The position numbers and the translations under genes are program-made. Source: Ypsolopha sequella (taxonomy: Eukaryota; Arthropoda; Insecta; Lepidoptera; Ypsolophidae). From it: DNA of 64,000 bases. The notes under the pieces are model-generated. The model was not told the DNA's origin, made no database searches, and was given only the letters and a program-made list of their open reading frames with translations. Shown here piece by piece: positions 1 through 10,973 of the stretch. The stretch lies in NCBI GenBank assembly GCA_934047225.1, contig OW203989.1, positions 8,531,977 through 8,595,976 on the forward strand, in the 5' to 3' direction. The first letter of the stretch is position 1. Each line of letters begins with the position of its first letter.

Positions 1-104
1 GACGGGAGGGGGCGTCTAAAGAAATGTCACGTGACAATTTGCGATTTAATAAATACAAGTATCTTTGTAATATAATTTGTATAGTAAATAATTCGTTGAT
101 AATA

Positions 105-345
105 GTAGTTTATGCTACAAGGGCGAAAAGTAATAAATCACGAGGACGATTTAACCGTAACCGAGTAATTTATTGCTCTTACGCCCGTGTATCATACTAC
201 GTTTTTCAATGCATAGTGTGAGGAAATAAAACAAATACAGGAAAGGTTGCACGTAAGCCAACTTCTCATAAATAAATAAAAAAAAAAAAATTTTGATGCA
301 TAAAAAGTGGGCCTTAACGAGCACTTGCATTGAAAATTACGTTAA
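105..345. repeat. Dispersed repeat, copy 1 (hairpin-type)
   Basis: This segment starts at a tagtagtttatgctac motif and ends in a gcattgaaaatta motif. The same stretch recurs at 1232-1640 with small gaps. The first 100 bases form an imperfect inverted repeat: the left arm resembles the reverse complement of the arm ending in catactacg. That fits a MITE-like or foldback element. I did not identify a target-site duplication or a superfamily. Confidence 0.6.
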
Positions 346-1231
346 AGTCACGTGATATTACGAAGGGGAGGGATTAAGGATTAATAAGAATGTCACCAAG
401 ATGTCAATAGAGGGGGGGGGCATAAAGCGCCCCCTTTCCATAATATTAACTCGGAGCTGGGCAACCCCTTCCCACCACCCGATCGATTTAAATTTTTTTT
501 TTGGGTGCACAGGGAGTACAGAGCAACTGTTTGAAAAAAAAATTAAAGTCGCTGAAACCACATTTTTTTTTCATTTTTTGCCCACCCTACTACACCCGCA
601 CCCACCGTCCGCGGCCTGCCAGCACGAAGATTATCGGAAAAGGTTGTTCAGGGAAGTAGCTAACGGAGTTTCAATACAGCTGAAGCCACATGACCGATTT
701 GGTCGCTAGCTCTTAGACTATCTGTCATTTCAGTACATTATTATGGTTTTTGCGTAGTTTTTCGTGATTTTCGATTAATTTCTTGGAATTATGCCTTTGT
801 GTGCAATACCGGTTTACTTGGTGTTAATTTGTTCCCAAAAAATCCCATATTAAAAATGAATAACATAATAACAATAAATATATTATGTAATAACAAATAT
901 ATTACATATTGCTATTGGAATACAGGTGATAAGAGGAGGTAAAAAAACGCGAAATATTTGAAAAAAAAAACACACAACAATAAAGTTTGACAAAGCCGGA
1001 CCGTAGTATTTATTGGCTGGACCTATGCTAATACTTTATATTCTCTGCTAGCGCCATCTGTAATTAGCTTTCCCTGTGGATCCCCATTATTGACTCATCT
1101 TTTAACCAAGGCTCTTAGTGTGATGATCCTAACGATATTTTATAGGACTTATTTATTATACGACCTATTTAAATATCATTAGGTATTTATACTCATATCG
1201 TATAGCTTTCTGAATATGAAAATATTATATA
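346..1231. other. Intergenic, no gene recognised
   Basis: The stretch contains homopolymer runs (a G run near 410, T and A runs near 490-560) and AT-rich low-complexity DNA near 850-905. The open frames here have no recognisable domain and are rich in residues expected from low-complexity translation. I see no promoter, RNA gene or element boundary. Confidence 0.5.
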
Positions 1232-1640
1232 ATAGTAGTTTATGCTACAAGGGCGCAAAGGAATAAATTACGAGGACGATTTAAAACACGAGCGTAGCGA
1301 GTGTTTTAAACGTAACCGAGTAATTTATTGCTTTTACGCCCGTGTATCATACTACGTTTTTCAATGCATAGTGTGAGGAATTGAAAACAAATATAATCTT
1401 GTGAACTTTAAATTATGACTGGCTCAAAAGGGTTGTATCCAGAGCCGTTAAACAGTGGGGAAAAAAAGTATAACACCTATGGTACACAGGAAAGGCTGCA
1501 GGTTAGCCAACCATTGCAAACAAATTAAAAAAAAATAATAATAATTTGCCCTAGGGCAAAATATTCGACTTTCTGTTCGGTTTTGATGCATAAAAAGGGG
1601 GCCTTTACGAGGACATGCATTGAAAATTTAATTATATTTA
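1232..1640. repeat. Dispersed repeat, copy 2
   Basis: This is a second copy of the 105-345 repeat in the same orientation. It has an extra palindromic stretch (aaaacacgagcg facing cgagtgtttt) near 1280-1310 and about 100 extra bases before the shared tail. The two copies are similar but clearly diverged, so this is not a recent local duplication. Confidence 0.6.
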
Positions 1641-2017
1641 TGTATTTTATTATATTATATGTATACTTGTATTTAATGCATATAATAATAAAAGTAAGTA
1701 ACTACTATTACTAATATATTATTATTTTATGTTTAGGTTTATTTTTATAGGCAACCTTTATTTTTTGTGCACGTGTATGATTATTGATTACTCTTATCAC
1801 AGTATAGATCATCTATACTGTGCTATTATTTAAATAATAATTGTTTCCTCAATGGTTTTAGAAATCTCTAATTAGAGATAAGCTCACCCATATGTAATAT
1901 GTAAACCTTTTACTGTAGCTGCTTGTGTTCGTGTTTCTGTACAATAAAGAATAAAGCTTCGAAATGAGAGACAGGGGTGGTTGTTTGAGGGTAATTTAAC
2001 CAACGAACTAAGATTTT

Positions 2018-2604
2018 ATAGGTTGTCAACTTCGTGCTTACCGCGCCCACGGGGTACAGGGGTTGGCGGGTACGAGGTAGCCCTGACTTAGTGTGCAGGG
2101 CCGTGCGCAAGGCATTCCAAGTACACAAGTATGACATTGACAACTTTAAAATATCATAGAGTCTACAAAAGAGATCCATTATACTTTTTTTTTTTGAAGT
2201 GACTTACTATGCTATTGGCCGCTTTACCCGGACACAAGGAGGGAACGCCGAAAACGTTCACCTCCTGTGATCTTTAATCAACAATCGCTGAGGGCCCCCA
2301 GCTGGGGGACCTCGGCTCAGGACGTTGATGGTGTGTGCTCTATTGGTGAGAAGCGACCAGGTATATACCTGTATCGCGTATCGAGTTGTCTGAGGTAGAG
2401 ACGTCGTTGACGCAAAGCGTTTGCTGAAAGCTTAGTGGTTGTAGTGACCGCGGTTTATACTACCCTTATCCGCCATCCGCCTTGGTCCGCCCCACGCGTC
2501 GTGCTCGCCCACCCTCCCGCCACACCATCCGCATCCCCTCCGAGACCACGCCCGCCAACCCCTATACCCCTCGGGCGCGGTAGGCACGAAGTTGACAACC
2601 TATA
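2018..2604. mobile_element. TIR/foldback DNA element
   Basis: The first ~53 bases (ataggttgtcaacttcg through ggttggcggg) and the last ~55 bases (cccgccaacccc through gttgacaacctat) are imperfect reverse complements. The interior holds a C-rich stretch and no transposase that I recognise. This matches a non-autonomous DNA element of about 590 bp. A convincing target-site duplication is not visible and the superfamily is undetermined. Confidence 0.65.
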
Positions 2605-3108
2605 GTTTGCCTTCGTCGTTGCCTGAACTGTAAGAGTATAAGTCGTTTATTTCATCCCCCAGAGGTCCCCACTAAGCGAATACCTGTTCCTGCCCTGGAT
2701 GGGAGTAACGCTTCGAGGTCTGTTCACGCGGCAAGTACCGACTGCTGGTGCCCTGATGTATACCATGGCAGTCGTCAATGGACGCGTCAATCCGCTCTTC
2801 ATGACCGCATTCTCGTTTTTGTTTTGTGAGTAAAAGGGGAACCACATTACTACAAAGTATGGCCTCGTAGCTTTTGAACAGTCTGCAATATCGGTTGCTT
2901 GAAATTGTTTATAGCACACTGTGCGTAAAATGACCGCTTTACGCACGTAAAGTCGGCATTTTCCGCACTTGTGCTATAAAAAATTATACGAAACTCGTGC
3001 GAGAAACTTTTTCTCGACTCGTGTGATTGAAGCACTCGCCTTCGGCTCGTGCCGCAAACTCACACTCGTCAGAAAACGTTTCATCGCTCTCGTATCGTAA
3101 TGTACTAT
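2605..3108. other. Intergenic, no gene recognised
   Basis: I recognise no coding sequence. The stretch 2990-3070 has repeated actcgtgcgag/ctcgactcgtg words that pair with each other, and 2860-2890 shares a cctcgtagcttttgaac word with 3213-3230 inside the next element. Both are repeat signatures. Confidence 0.4.
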
Positions 3109-3493
3109 TATTTAAAGGATAAACAGTGATTTCAGAATATCTACTTTTTACACGACTGCTCCCAAAAAAAGGAGTGAATTGTTTTTAGGGTTCATGTATT
3201 TTTATTTATCTTCAGGCCTCGTAGCTTTTGAACATTCTGCAGTAACAACCAGTGCAGTGCAAGTATATTTTGAAATTATGGCAGTTGTGTTTTTTAATAT
3301 ATTTTATTATTGATTCTATCCGGATGGTATGGAGATTCTAATGACACCTCATTCATCCAAATTGGTTAAAGCGTTCAGAAGATATGATGAAATAAAGAAA
3401 AATACATGAACCCTGAAAACAATTCACTCCTTTTTTTGGGGACAGTCGTGTAAAAAGTAGATATTCTGAAATCACTGTTTATCCTTTATATAA
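3109..3493. mobile_element. Foldback MITE
   Basis: The arms are long inverted repeats: aaaggataaacagtg through catgtatttt on the left (about 3114-3200) pairs with aatacatgaaccc through ttatccttta on the right (about 3400-3490). The spacer is only about 200 bp. No coding capacity is seen. It is a non-autonomous foldback element of unknown superfamily. Confidence 0.7.
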
Positions 3494-3856
3494 ACAATTT
3501 CACAAATGCAACCGATTTTAGTCTTTATGCTGTTGTCTTAGGATCTATGATTATACCTGAATTTTGTCTCAAATGTAATGTAGCTAGTTATCTAGTAAGT
3601 ATGATAGATCAGTGAACCTTTGTTCCCAGTGCTAGAAGCACGAGTGTGGCTTGAAGTCGCTCGGTTTGTGCGCATGCGATGGGAGAAGCGAAACCAAAGG
3701 CTCAACAGCCAGAGAGAAGTGGAAACCTTATTCACTAGCACTGATGATGGACTCAGCATTGAAGTCAATAACTTTGTATATTGAGTGTCGTTTTGGTTTT
3801 GTTCGGCGGAAAAAACAATCTAATGTAAAAGTTTAAAATTGCCTTGTAAAATAGAG
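3494..3856. other. Intergenic, no gene recognised
   Basis: A short plus-strand open frame (3651-3836) covers part of this interval. It lacks a recognisable domain and a convincing start context, so I do not call a gene. Confidence 0.35.
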
Positions 3857-4452
3857 ATTTATTTTTTGTTCTTGTCTAAATGTTTGTGAAAATATAAAGT
3901 CGTGTAAAATTCTCTAATCGTTTATGTTTAAAAACTACTTTTTACTAATTACTTAAAGTTTGGGTTTCATATGTTCAAACGAAAACCACTTTTAACGTAC
4001 ACAATTAGAGTCGATTTCGTTTAAACGAATACAACAGTATCGAAAAAACAAGGTTGCCGAAAAAGAAAAATACGCTGGTTGTCGCTCAAAATTCTGAGAT
4101 CTCTGCGACAAGGGGCAGTTTATAATTAATTTTTGCTGATACTAAATTACTTTTTCTAGTTCTGTTCGAATAATCATTTAATTAGTGTCCTCAGCAATGC
4201 GCAGCATTTTTTTGAGCCTTTGAATTTATTTAGCAACCTTAAACTTGACGTCAAAAATTTCTAGTTTTAGTCTAATTAGGGATAAGCCCGCCTTAACCAG
4301 ACGAAAAACTTTCGTCTGAGGTTCATCGAAGTTCCAGACTGACATTGGAACTTTCTAATAATGGGAGTTTGACAGAGTTCCAATTACTCAGAATCTACCT
4401 GGGCATTGAACGATGTCGTCAACTTATTCCGCATCTCTTCTGGTCGCATTGC
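3857..4452 (-). pseudogene. Relic of neprilysin last exon and 3' UTR
   Basis: The block 4296-4452 matches the last coding exon of the M13 gene at 39887-40063 over most of its length and in the same orientation (shared words include tgacagagttccaat, aacttattccgcatc and tctggtcgcattgc). The block from 3857 to about 3990 matches the matching 3' UTR near 39707-39800. Between the two blocks about 260 bp differ, probably by insertion. Read on the minus strand the exon copy has an in-frame stop and a small indel, and the upstream splice acceptor is disrupted. No other M13 exons were found near it. It is a dead fragment of a duplicated neprilysin gene. Confidence 0.8.
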
Positions 4453-4853
4453 GAATAATTATTATGACGATACCTATAATTACACCACACTAAACCTTTT
4501 AAAACCATATTTAGGAAAGTCATTTGATTCTCATCCTTTCTTTGCGATTTAAAGTGGACATCCGATCCAAGATATGAATCAAAAAGAGACTAAGACTTTA
4601 ATCGGACGTCTGATTGATTACATGGACACCAGTTGACTACTTCAAAGGTCAACTGTTTAATCAAGCACCCTGTACCCTAAGTCCAGGGAGAAATTATCGG
4701 TTACTCTTCTAGCGAATGTTTGCTTGGTCCTCGGTTTTATATTCAATGTGAAGTTAATGTGGTGAGCGTGAATAAAAAGCCTTTTCCTAATGATATGCCT
4801 GTCAAATATTTCTAAAATTATCTTCGTGAAGAATGTATGAATGAATGAATATC

Positions 4854-4914
4854 TTTCATTTCTGTCAAAGAGCAAACATACAGAATACCAGTTTGCTCCT
4901 TGACAGAAATGAAA
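4854..4914. other. 61-nt near-perfect hairpin
   Basis: The first 24 bases (tttcatttctgtc...) pair with the last 24 with a single mismatch around a 13-base loop. If transcribed from the minus strand the mismatch becomes a G-U pair. This could be a small-RNA precursor or a tiny palindromic element. Nothing else marks it as a gene. Confidence 0.4.
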
Positions 4915-5404
4915 TTAATTTTCATGAAATGAATTTCGTAAACATTGACGTTTCTAATCATAATTATTTTTTGATACTATGAGTCATTTGGCATACGTTT
5001 CACAAAAAATCCTTCAGACGTTTTATGCCTGGAGGAGCCCAAATTTGGTGTGTTTTGAAGATGTTTTTTTGTTTTTCAGAAAACGGGTGGTTGAAATGTA
5101 ATGATGCAGTACTTTTTTTAAAGTCAGCTCAAAGTCCTTTTATTTGATACCCCACACCATAAGCTTCAGAAAAAAAGAGAAAATAAATCCATACAAAAAT
5201 TTATGACGTCATTAAAATCTCACATGGATCACACACATCTCTAAGAAATGTCACCATTGATATTCTTTTTCTACAACTCATAACAAAATCATTGACAGCC
5301 CCTTCCATGCTTCAATCATCAAGGAGCCCACGGAAAAACACTTGGCCCTAGACTAATAATAACGATAAACGAATGGTGTGTGACATTGGAAATCAGTTTT
5401 CATT

Positions 5405-6409
5405 TTATACTTTGACTACAGCTTTGCCTGTATTTTCCCCAGCTAACATGCCAATAAATGCATCAAACAGCTGGTCGAATCCTTCTGTCACGTGCTCCCT
5501 AGCCTGAATCTTTCCAGCCTTGACCCATTGGACGAGATCGGCAAACGCTTTAGGCCACTGACTCATCCATCTTCCTGCTATGAAACCTTCAACTTTCAAC
5601 TGTTTGATATTGACAGTTGGTTGAAGAATTGTAGCTTTAGGCATCTTTGTTCGGTCCTCATTATACGCACTGATGGAACCGCATATAGATACTCTCCCAA
5701 ACTCGTTCATCTGGCTCATAATGATGCTGCTAATCTCTCCACCAACGTTATCGAAGTAGCAATCTACACCTCTGGGGGCAGCTTCTTTTAGCGCGTTAGC
5801 TATGTCCACGGTCTTATAGTTAAAAGCTTTGTCAAATCCAAGCTCCTTTTCTAGCCATTGTACCTTGTCATCGGAGCCGGCGAAACCAATAACTCTGCAG
5901 CCTTTTATTTTAGCAATTTGACCGACCAATGATCCAACAGCGCCTGCTGCTCCCGTGACTACAACGGTTTCTCCAGGTTTAGGTTTGCAGATCTCTAGGA
6001 ACCCGAAGTATGCTGTTGCTCCAGGCATACCGACGGCTCCAACGCCCAAAGAAATGGGAAGTCCTTGCAGATTAGGAAGTGGGTAGTGTGGATCCGAGGA
6101 ACTGTCTGTAGATATGCCCACGATGACATGATCTGACCAGCCCTTGTGAGAGACGACCCTACTGCCGACAGGATACCGAGGGTTCTTGGTTTCCAAGACC
6201 ACGCCGATTTGGTAGCTGAACTGATCGTATGGGACGGGTACGCTGGGGTTGAAAGCACGGAGGTAAGGGTCTACGCTGATATATTCTGCCTTCACGAGAG
6301 CTTCTCCATTCGCTAGGGCCGGTGTTTCAAATTCGACGACTTCGAAGTCTGTGCGTTTTGGCTCCCCTTTGAAGTGTTGCTTGACAACATATTTGCGTGC
6401 CTTTACCAT
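5405..6409 (-). CDS. Ptgr1: Prostaglandin reductase 1-like, copy A
   Basis: The gene encodes a 334-residue protein of the zinc-independent medium-chain dehydrogenase/reductase family (leukotriene B4 12-hydroxydehydrogenase / 15-oxoprostaglandin 13-reductase type). Such cytosolic enzymes use NADPH to reduce the alpha,beta double bond of enones such as 15-keto-prostaglandins and lipid aldehydes. The N-terminal GroES-like part begins MVKARKYVVK. The Rossmann part has the family signature VVVTGAAGAVGS followed by GCRVIGFAGSDDK (NADPH phosphate site). A YFDNVGG motif and a C-terminal GKAVVKV follow. Length fits the family (~330). I chose the ATG at 6409 because homology starts there and an acceptor-like ttacag lies 34 bases upstream at 6443, implying a 5'-UTR intron. 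A TTTATT on the plus strand near 5137 offers a poly(A) signal. It is the closest relative of copy B. The true substrate is unknown. Confidence 0.93.
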   Translation of the reverse strand: MVKARKYVVKQHFKGEPKRTDFEVVEFETPALANGEALVKAEYISVDPYLRAFNPSVPVPYDQFSYQIGVVLETKNPRYPVGSRVVSHKGWSDHVIVGISTDSSSDPHYPLPNLQGLPISLGVGAVGMPGATAYFGFLEICKPKPGETVVVTGAAGAVGSLVGQIAKIKGCRVIGFAGSDDKVQWLEKELGFDKAFNYKTVDIANALKEAAPRGVDCYFDNVGGEISSIIMSQMNEFGRVSICGSISAYNEDRTKMPKATILQPTVNIKQLKVEGFIAGRWMSQWPKAFADLVQWVKAGKIQAREHVTEGFDQLFDAFIGMLAGENTGKAVVKV

Positions 6410-6544
6410 GTTGATAAACTGAGGTTTTACTGGTGATTGAAGTCTGTAAATAGATAAATGTAAAGAATATTGAAATTCCGGTTGATGATAAAACAAAATA
6501 GTACAAGTTATTTTAAGGCGTACACAATGTGTTGGTTTTGTCAA

Positions 6545-7008
6545 TGCTTATTTTTTCTGCAATCTTCATCTTAATTTGTGATGTGGAAAGGTTAATCGGT
6601 GTAGTAGTGTTCTTACCTGTTAAATTTAGTAATGACTACGAGTATTCAAACTACTGACATTCCCGTAATTATACAAAAAAAAAATAGATAATTACAACTG
6701 ACCTACTCCATGACACCATCTAGTTAAACTTGTTGGACATAAATTCTTGTCTAGGTTTAAAAAAGTAACAAATATTTACCTGCTTTTATAAAAATATATT
6801 CAACGATGTCAGAACATCGAAATAACTATAGGTACATAATGCGATGTGTAAGTACTCGTAGCTGTGATAATGTTTGATTAACGTATTGATAATGCTAAAC
6901 AATGGAAAGTCAACTCAATCATAGCGTGATAAAACATAATTTTGTTAACATTAAAAAGTGTCAGTTTTTTTTGACGTATACGGCATATATCTACTTAACT
7001 AGCCTAAA
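6545..7008. other. Upstream region of copy A, nothing firm
   Basis: This AT-rich DNA should contain the 5'-UTR intron and promoter of the gene at 5405-6409. I cannot place a transcription start or non-coding exon from sequence alone. Confidence 0.35.
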
Positions 7009-7590
7009 GGCGTTTATGCACTAACTCGTATTTGATTCGTATTCGTATTTCTTTTCCTAGATGAGTTTCGGATCCGCGGGTCTACCACGTAATTCTGATT
7101 TTCATCAACATCAACTTGAGATTGAAATTTGACGTGCGTGCATTGTAATACCACGTCGCTGGGTCTCCGGATAGAGCAAAATAGGATAAAATAATACATT
7201 TCACAAGGACGCGATGGACGGAATTAAAATTCCATAAATAATTTTTCTAAACAATATTTTACTTGTATTTAAGTGCAAGAACCATACAAATACTATTAGT
7301 GGTTTCAAAGAAATAACCAATTTTACTAGACTTAAGTCTAGAAACAGCTTGACTTTGAATAATATTTTCATGCTGTTTCTTATTTTAACAATAATTTCCT
7401 AAAATGAAGTTCTTCTTTATAGATTAACTAACAATATACATATACATATTTCATAATTTTAAAGATACTGTATAAGAGAAATAACTTTATCAATAAAGTC
7501 ATTTTCGGATGACGCTGGGAAAAGGCGCCTTAAGATGTTCGCAAAAAAAAACACGAATACAAATCGAATACGAGTGAGTGCACAAACGCC
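7009..7590. mobile_element. TIR DNA element (582 bp)
   Basis: The ends are inverted repeats of about 38 bases: ggcgtttatgcactaactcg on the left and cgagtgagtgcacaaacgcc on the right. Flanks share CTAA, a possible short target duplication. An internal segment near 7130-7330 (cgctgggtctcc...) recurs at about 48370-48530 in the neprilysin intron, showing a dispersed family. No transposase is present. Confidence 0.7.
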
Positions 7591-7863
7591 CTAAGAGGAC
7601 CTGAATGTTTGAGGCTTGAACAAAAACAACTTAGTTACTAACCTTGATTTGATCTTCCTATATCACTAAAACATAGAACACACATGCACTAAGGAAAACT
7701 GGCCTAAACTGAGTCACTCAGTGAAATGAAACGAAAAATATGGCGTTCGCGTTTTTATATTATAGACTTATCCACGACTTATCAGATTACTGGCATCAAT
7801 GAGGTTACATAGTATAATACAATATCATTGACTGGCAAGGCATAATAGATTTTCAGATACTAT
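7591..7863. other. Intergenic, no gene recognised
   Basis: AT-rich DNA between two transposons. I found no coding or RNA feature. Confidence 0.4.
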
Positions 7864-8202
7864 CAGTGACGTATTTTAAGATTTAGCGCCCTGTGCCTGT
7901 AAGGTTTGCCGCCCCATACAATAACGAGAAAAAAGCAGATATATTTCAATTATAAAATAAAATAAAACCCAACAGTGTTGATTTGGGCTAAGAATGTAAT
8001 GAATGAAAACAGTAAAAAGGCCATACAAAGAAATAAACACCACATATTCAATATTAACATTTTTTCTGATGGCCAAATTGGTTACAAAATTCTTGAATGA
8101 CACTCATAATTAACGGATTTTGTCAATTAAGAATAGATAATTTTTAATTTCTTGTGCCGCCCCGGGCCAAAGCCCTTTTGGCCCTAGGGAAATACGCCAC
8201 TG
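7864..8202. mobile_element. hAT-like MITE with 8-bp TSD
   Basis: The termini are CAGTGACGTATTT and AAATACGCCACTG, the CAG...CTG ends usual for hAT elements. The element is flanked on both sides by GATACTAT (7856-7863 and 8203-8210), an exact 8-bp duplication. It is about 340 bp and has no transposase ORF, so it is non-autonomous. Confidence 0.88.
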
Positions 8203-8470
8203 GATACTATATCATACAAATATGTTATACATATGTCGGGGACAGATAGGAAAGTATAAAATCGAAAATCTTTCACCAAAAGTCAAAAATAGGTGCGATG
8301 ACGAGCAGAGCGAAGAGTATGTTAGCTAGGTTTACTATAAATACATTTCCTCCTAGTTTTAATAGAAATATGACTTGCCCAGGCAGATCTTGATATGCCC
8401 AATTCTACTAGGTGCCGACAACATATACCTACATAGATATTATATTAATATTATTCTACATAGAGGTCGA

Positions 8471-8730
8471 TATACAATGTGTAACAGAAAGGTGTAACCA
8501 TATTTGAAGAGCTTTTTCAGTCAATAGTATAGAACAACTTTCACTATGGAAACAACCCTGAAATAAAAAAAAAATCTGCCCTTCCATACATTTCGGCCGA
8601 GCGGCATTGCATTTTTCTATAAAACAGTTAATTTTTTTTAGAGGTTTGTTCCATAGTAAAAGTTGTTCTTTACCATTGACTGAATAAGCTCTTCAAATAT
8701 GGTTACACCTTTTTGTTACACGTTGCATAT
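8471..8730. mobile_element. Foldback MITE, GTGTAACA family, copy 1
   Basis: Left and right arms are inverted copies (gtgtaacagaaaggtgtaacc and its complement, extending through atatttgaagagct and beyond). Relatives are at 44586-44862 and 47155-48031. The arms also contain an ordered agttgttct/actatgg pairing. The element has no coding capacity. Confidence 0.75.
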
Positions 8731-8814
8731 CGTATCATCGTTACATGCCGGTTTTGCAAGATCTATAGGAAGGTAGTGATGTAAGTATAGAACACTGTTT
8801 CTCGACCCTCGCCA

Positions 8815-9135
8815 GGGCCACAGCTTCAGGCTTTTGGCGGCGCTTCTGTGGTTTTTGCGACGGGCTTTGCCCTGCCACGACACCTGTCGGCGCCTTCCAC
8901 CGCATCGGATGTATAGCGCGCTCGCTCGCTCAAAGCGCTCGACACTAGGTTCGTCCTGTGCGCCCGATCACTGTTTCAACCGCCCGCCTCCCCGCATACC
9001 GCGATATACATAGACGCGCGAGCGGCGACCCATGGCCGGCTCTATACAACTTCATACATTTGTTATTTCTGCCGGCGCCGCGCCGTCGCAAGAAGAACCG
9101 CTTGGCGCGCTTCCCGAAGCCTGAAGCTGTGGCTG
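8815..9135. repeat. GC-rich inverted-repeat block
   Basis: The block is much richer in G and C than its surroundings. Its ends are imperfect inverted repeats: gccacagcttcaggct on the left and agcctgaagctgtggc on the right, each followed by a gcgacgg/ccgtcgc pair. The two overlapping open frames in it (both strands) look like products of base composition. It is probably a non-autonomous element. Confidence 0.55.
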
Positions 9136-9280
9136 ACCAGTTACTAGTTATGTCATGCACAAGGCTTAGACAATTATATCAATGGCATATAAGCATGACT
9201 CAACAATATAATCACTCAACGGCAGGTTGCAGTTGTCAATTACCACTTTTATCAATTTATCAAGGAACATGATATTCTAA

Positions 9281-9410
9281 AGCCGATTCTTTAATTTTAG
9301 TGCTGTCAAAAAATCGGTTCTTGACACCTATGAACTATTTTGCAATAAAGATAATTTATTTTGACAGCGCTAAAACTAAAAGGAAAGTCTTCAGAATCGG
9401 ATTTTTGTTC
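9281..9410. mobile_element. Palindromic MITE, AAGCCGATTCT family
   Basis: The segment starts aagccgattctttaatttta and ends agtcttcagaatcgg, with an inner ttttagtgctgtcaaaa / ttttgacagcgctaaaa pair. A related copy is at 15290-15445. No TSD was resolved. Confidence 0.6.
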
Positions 9411-9429
9411 AAAGTGCAAAAATACAAGG

Positions 9430-9745
9430 TGAAATTTAATCAACCGCCCGAATTTATACTGGAGGTTTGGTCAGTGATCAGGAACACGAACACGGTTCAA
9501 TGATACTTTTTTTTCAAAATCATAAAAAGGAAATTTGTTCCCATACGAACTATACTAGTTCAGTCCTATAGGCAGCACTAGAGCAAAAAAATGATTTATT
9601 ATTATTATTATTAAACATTGTTCCTGATCACTAACCGAGTCTCCAGTATGAATTCAGGCGATTTGATTAAATTTCATCTTACACATATGTAAATGAAAGG
9701 TGACATTTATTTATGCGGCCATATTCATACTGAAGACTCGGTAAG
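9430..9745. repeat. Foldback repeat, CAGTATGAAT family
   Basis: Arms such as tatactggaggtttggt (near 9455) and gagtctccagtatgaattc (near 9638) are inverted copies and match the family seen at 23331-23620, 53487-53762 and 63780-64000. A short (att)n run sits between them near 9598-9612. Confidence 0.5.
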
Positions 9746-9777
9746 TGTTCAGTATCAAGGTTCGTTGACCCTTTTTG

Positions 9778-9905
9778 TCCATCCATCCATCAGCCTAGTT
9801 CGTCCACTGCTGGACATAAGCCTTTCCAGGACTTTGCCACTCCCGGCGGTCATCCTGGAAGAATTGCCCATACTCACACACGCTGGGCAGGCGGGTTGGT
9901 GAGCG
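9778..9905. mobile_element. Retroelement 3'-end fragment, copy 1
   Basis: A catcagcctagttcgtcc / ctgctggacataagcc segment followed by actcacacacgctgggcagg recurs at 17130-17285. These words are common at the 3' ends of lepidopteran non-LTR elements (knowledge of the repeat, not a search). No ORF domain remains. Confidence 0.5.
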
Positions 9906-9939
9906 CGGTGCCGGAACCTCGAACATTACATATTTTTGT

Positions 9940-10275
9940 GGTTTTTTAAAGATTTCTCGAAACCAGTGCCAGTAAATATAGTAAAAGTATATATTTTTAC
10001 ATCAGTTTTTTAATATCTATATTTAATACCCATATTGTATTTTTAGGATAATATTTTTGATTTTTCTCACTTTTGTTTTGGAAATATTTTGAACAATTTC
10101 AAATTTTTCATACTTTTTTTACACCGTGATATTGCTTTTTTTGTACTAAATTTCATGTTTTTATCTTGAACGGTGCTAAAGTTATGAGGCTGTGACATAC
10201 GGACGGACAAAACGGACAACGGAGTCTCATCATAAAGGTTCCTTTTGTACCTTTTAGGTACTACGGAACCCTAAA
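9940..10275. repeat. GGAACCCTAA-family repeat, partial copy
   Basis: Shared segments with 18500-19395 and 24020-24775 include gatttctcgaaaccagtgcc, gctaaagttatgaggctgtg and the terminal gtactacggaaccctaaa. Such repeats are very common in moths; the class is unresolved. Confidence 0.6.
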
Positions 10276-10423
10276 AAGGATATTTTAGGGGGTCTCCATA
10301 AAAAAAAAATTTACTTTATATTGCTATTATCCTGTACCTACATTACAGGTACTTTATAAAAAAAACACTACAAAAATTTTCGATAGTTTACAGGTAATAA
10401 TTAGAAAACATTAATAGTACATT

Positions 10424-10904
10424 TAGGGTTGCCAGATGGTCCAGATAAAAACCCGAACATTTTTTCTCAAAGGGTATGATTTTCTTGGTACAATTTGTCG
10501 AAAGGTTTTGGCCACATCAAAATTAGAAAATTACCGGAAATTACTGACTGTGGACACAATCTTACATATTTGGCACTAGATGCTACTGCTTTTAATAAAC
10601 TTTTTTTACCTGAAATTGTTTCTTTAAATTCAGTGCAACTGAAAACACATAATTCGCTTTTTACTGTATTTAACATTTCTTTCGTCAGTCCATAACTACC
10701 CATTACGCTAAAAACTCTTTCTACGAAGGCATTGGAGACGGGAGCACTGCACACATATTGTACCATCTCGTAAGTGAGGTTATATATCGCGTATTTTCAA
10801 AAAAACCGGACATTCTGTTGTCCGGTTTTCCAAAATTTTCTAGACCGGACAGCCGTTCAAAAAACCGTACTGTCCGGTCCAAAACCGGACATCTGGCAAC
10901 CCTA
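10424..10904 (-). mobile_element. hAT element remnant with transposase C-terminus
   Basis: The ends are TAGGGTTGCCAGAT and its inverted copy ATCTGGCAACCCTA, flanked by an exact 8-bp AGTACATT duplication (10416-10423, 10905-10912). Inside, the minus strand (about 10470-10766) encodes a peptide with PVSNAFVERVFSVMG and KSELCVF, which matches the C-terminal dimerisation region of hAT transposases. The catalytic core is missing, so this is an internally deleted, non-autonomous copy. Confidence 0.85.
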
Positions 10905-10973
10905 AGTACATTACTGCAGAGACCAGTAAGTGAGCTCTCAGAAGAATATTAAATAATATTGAAAGTCACGTTC

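Noticed and set aside
6410..6544. N-terminal extension of PTGR1 copy A (45 codons before MVKARK)
   Set aside because: A splice acceptor at about 6443 cuts this frame, and the extension has no family homology. The same holds for copy B.
8945..9272. Overlapping ORFs on both strands in the GC-rich block
   Set aside because: High GC makes stops rare; the peptides are Arg/Pro-rich and start at non-ATG codons.
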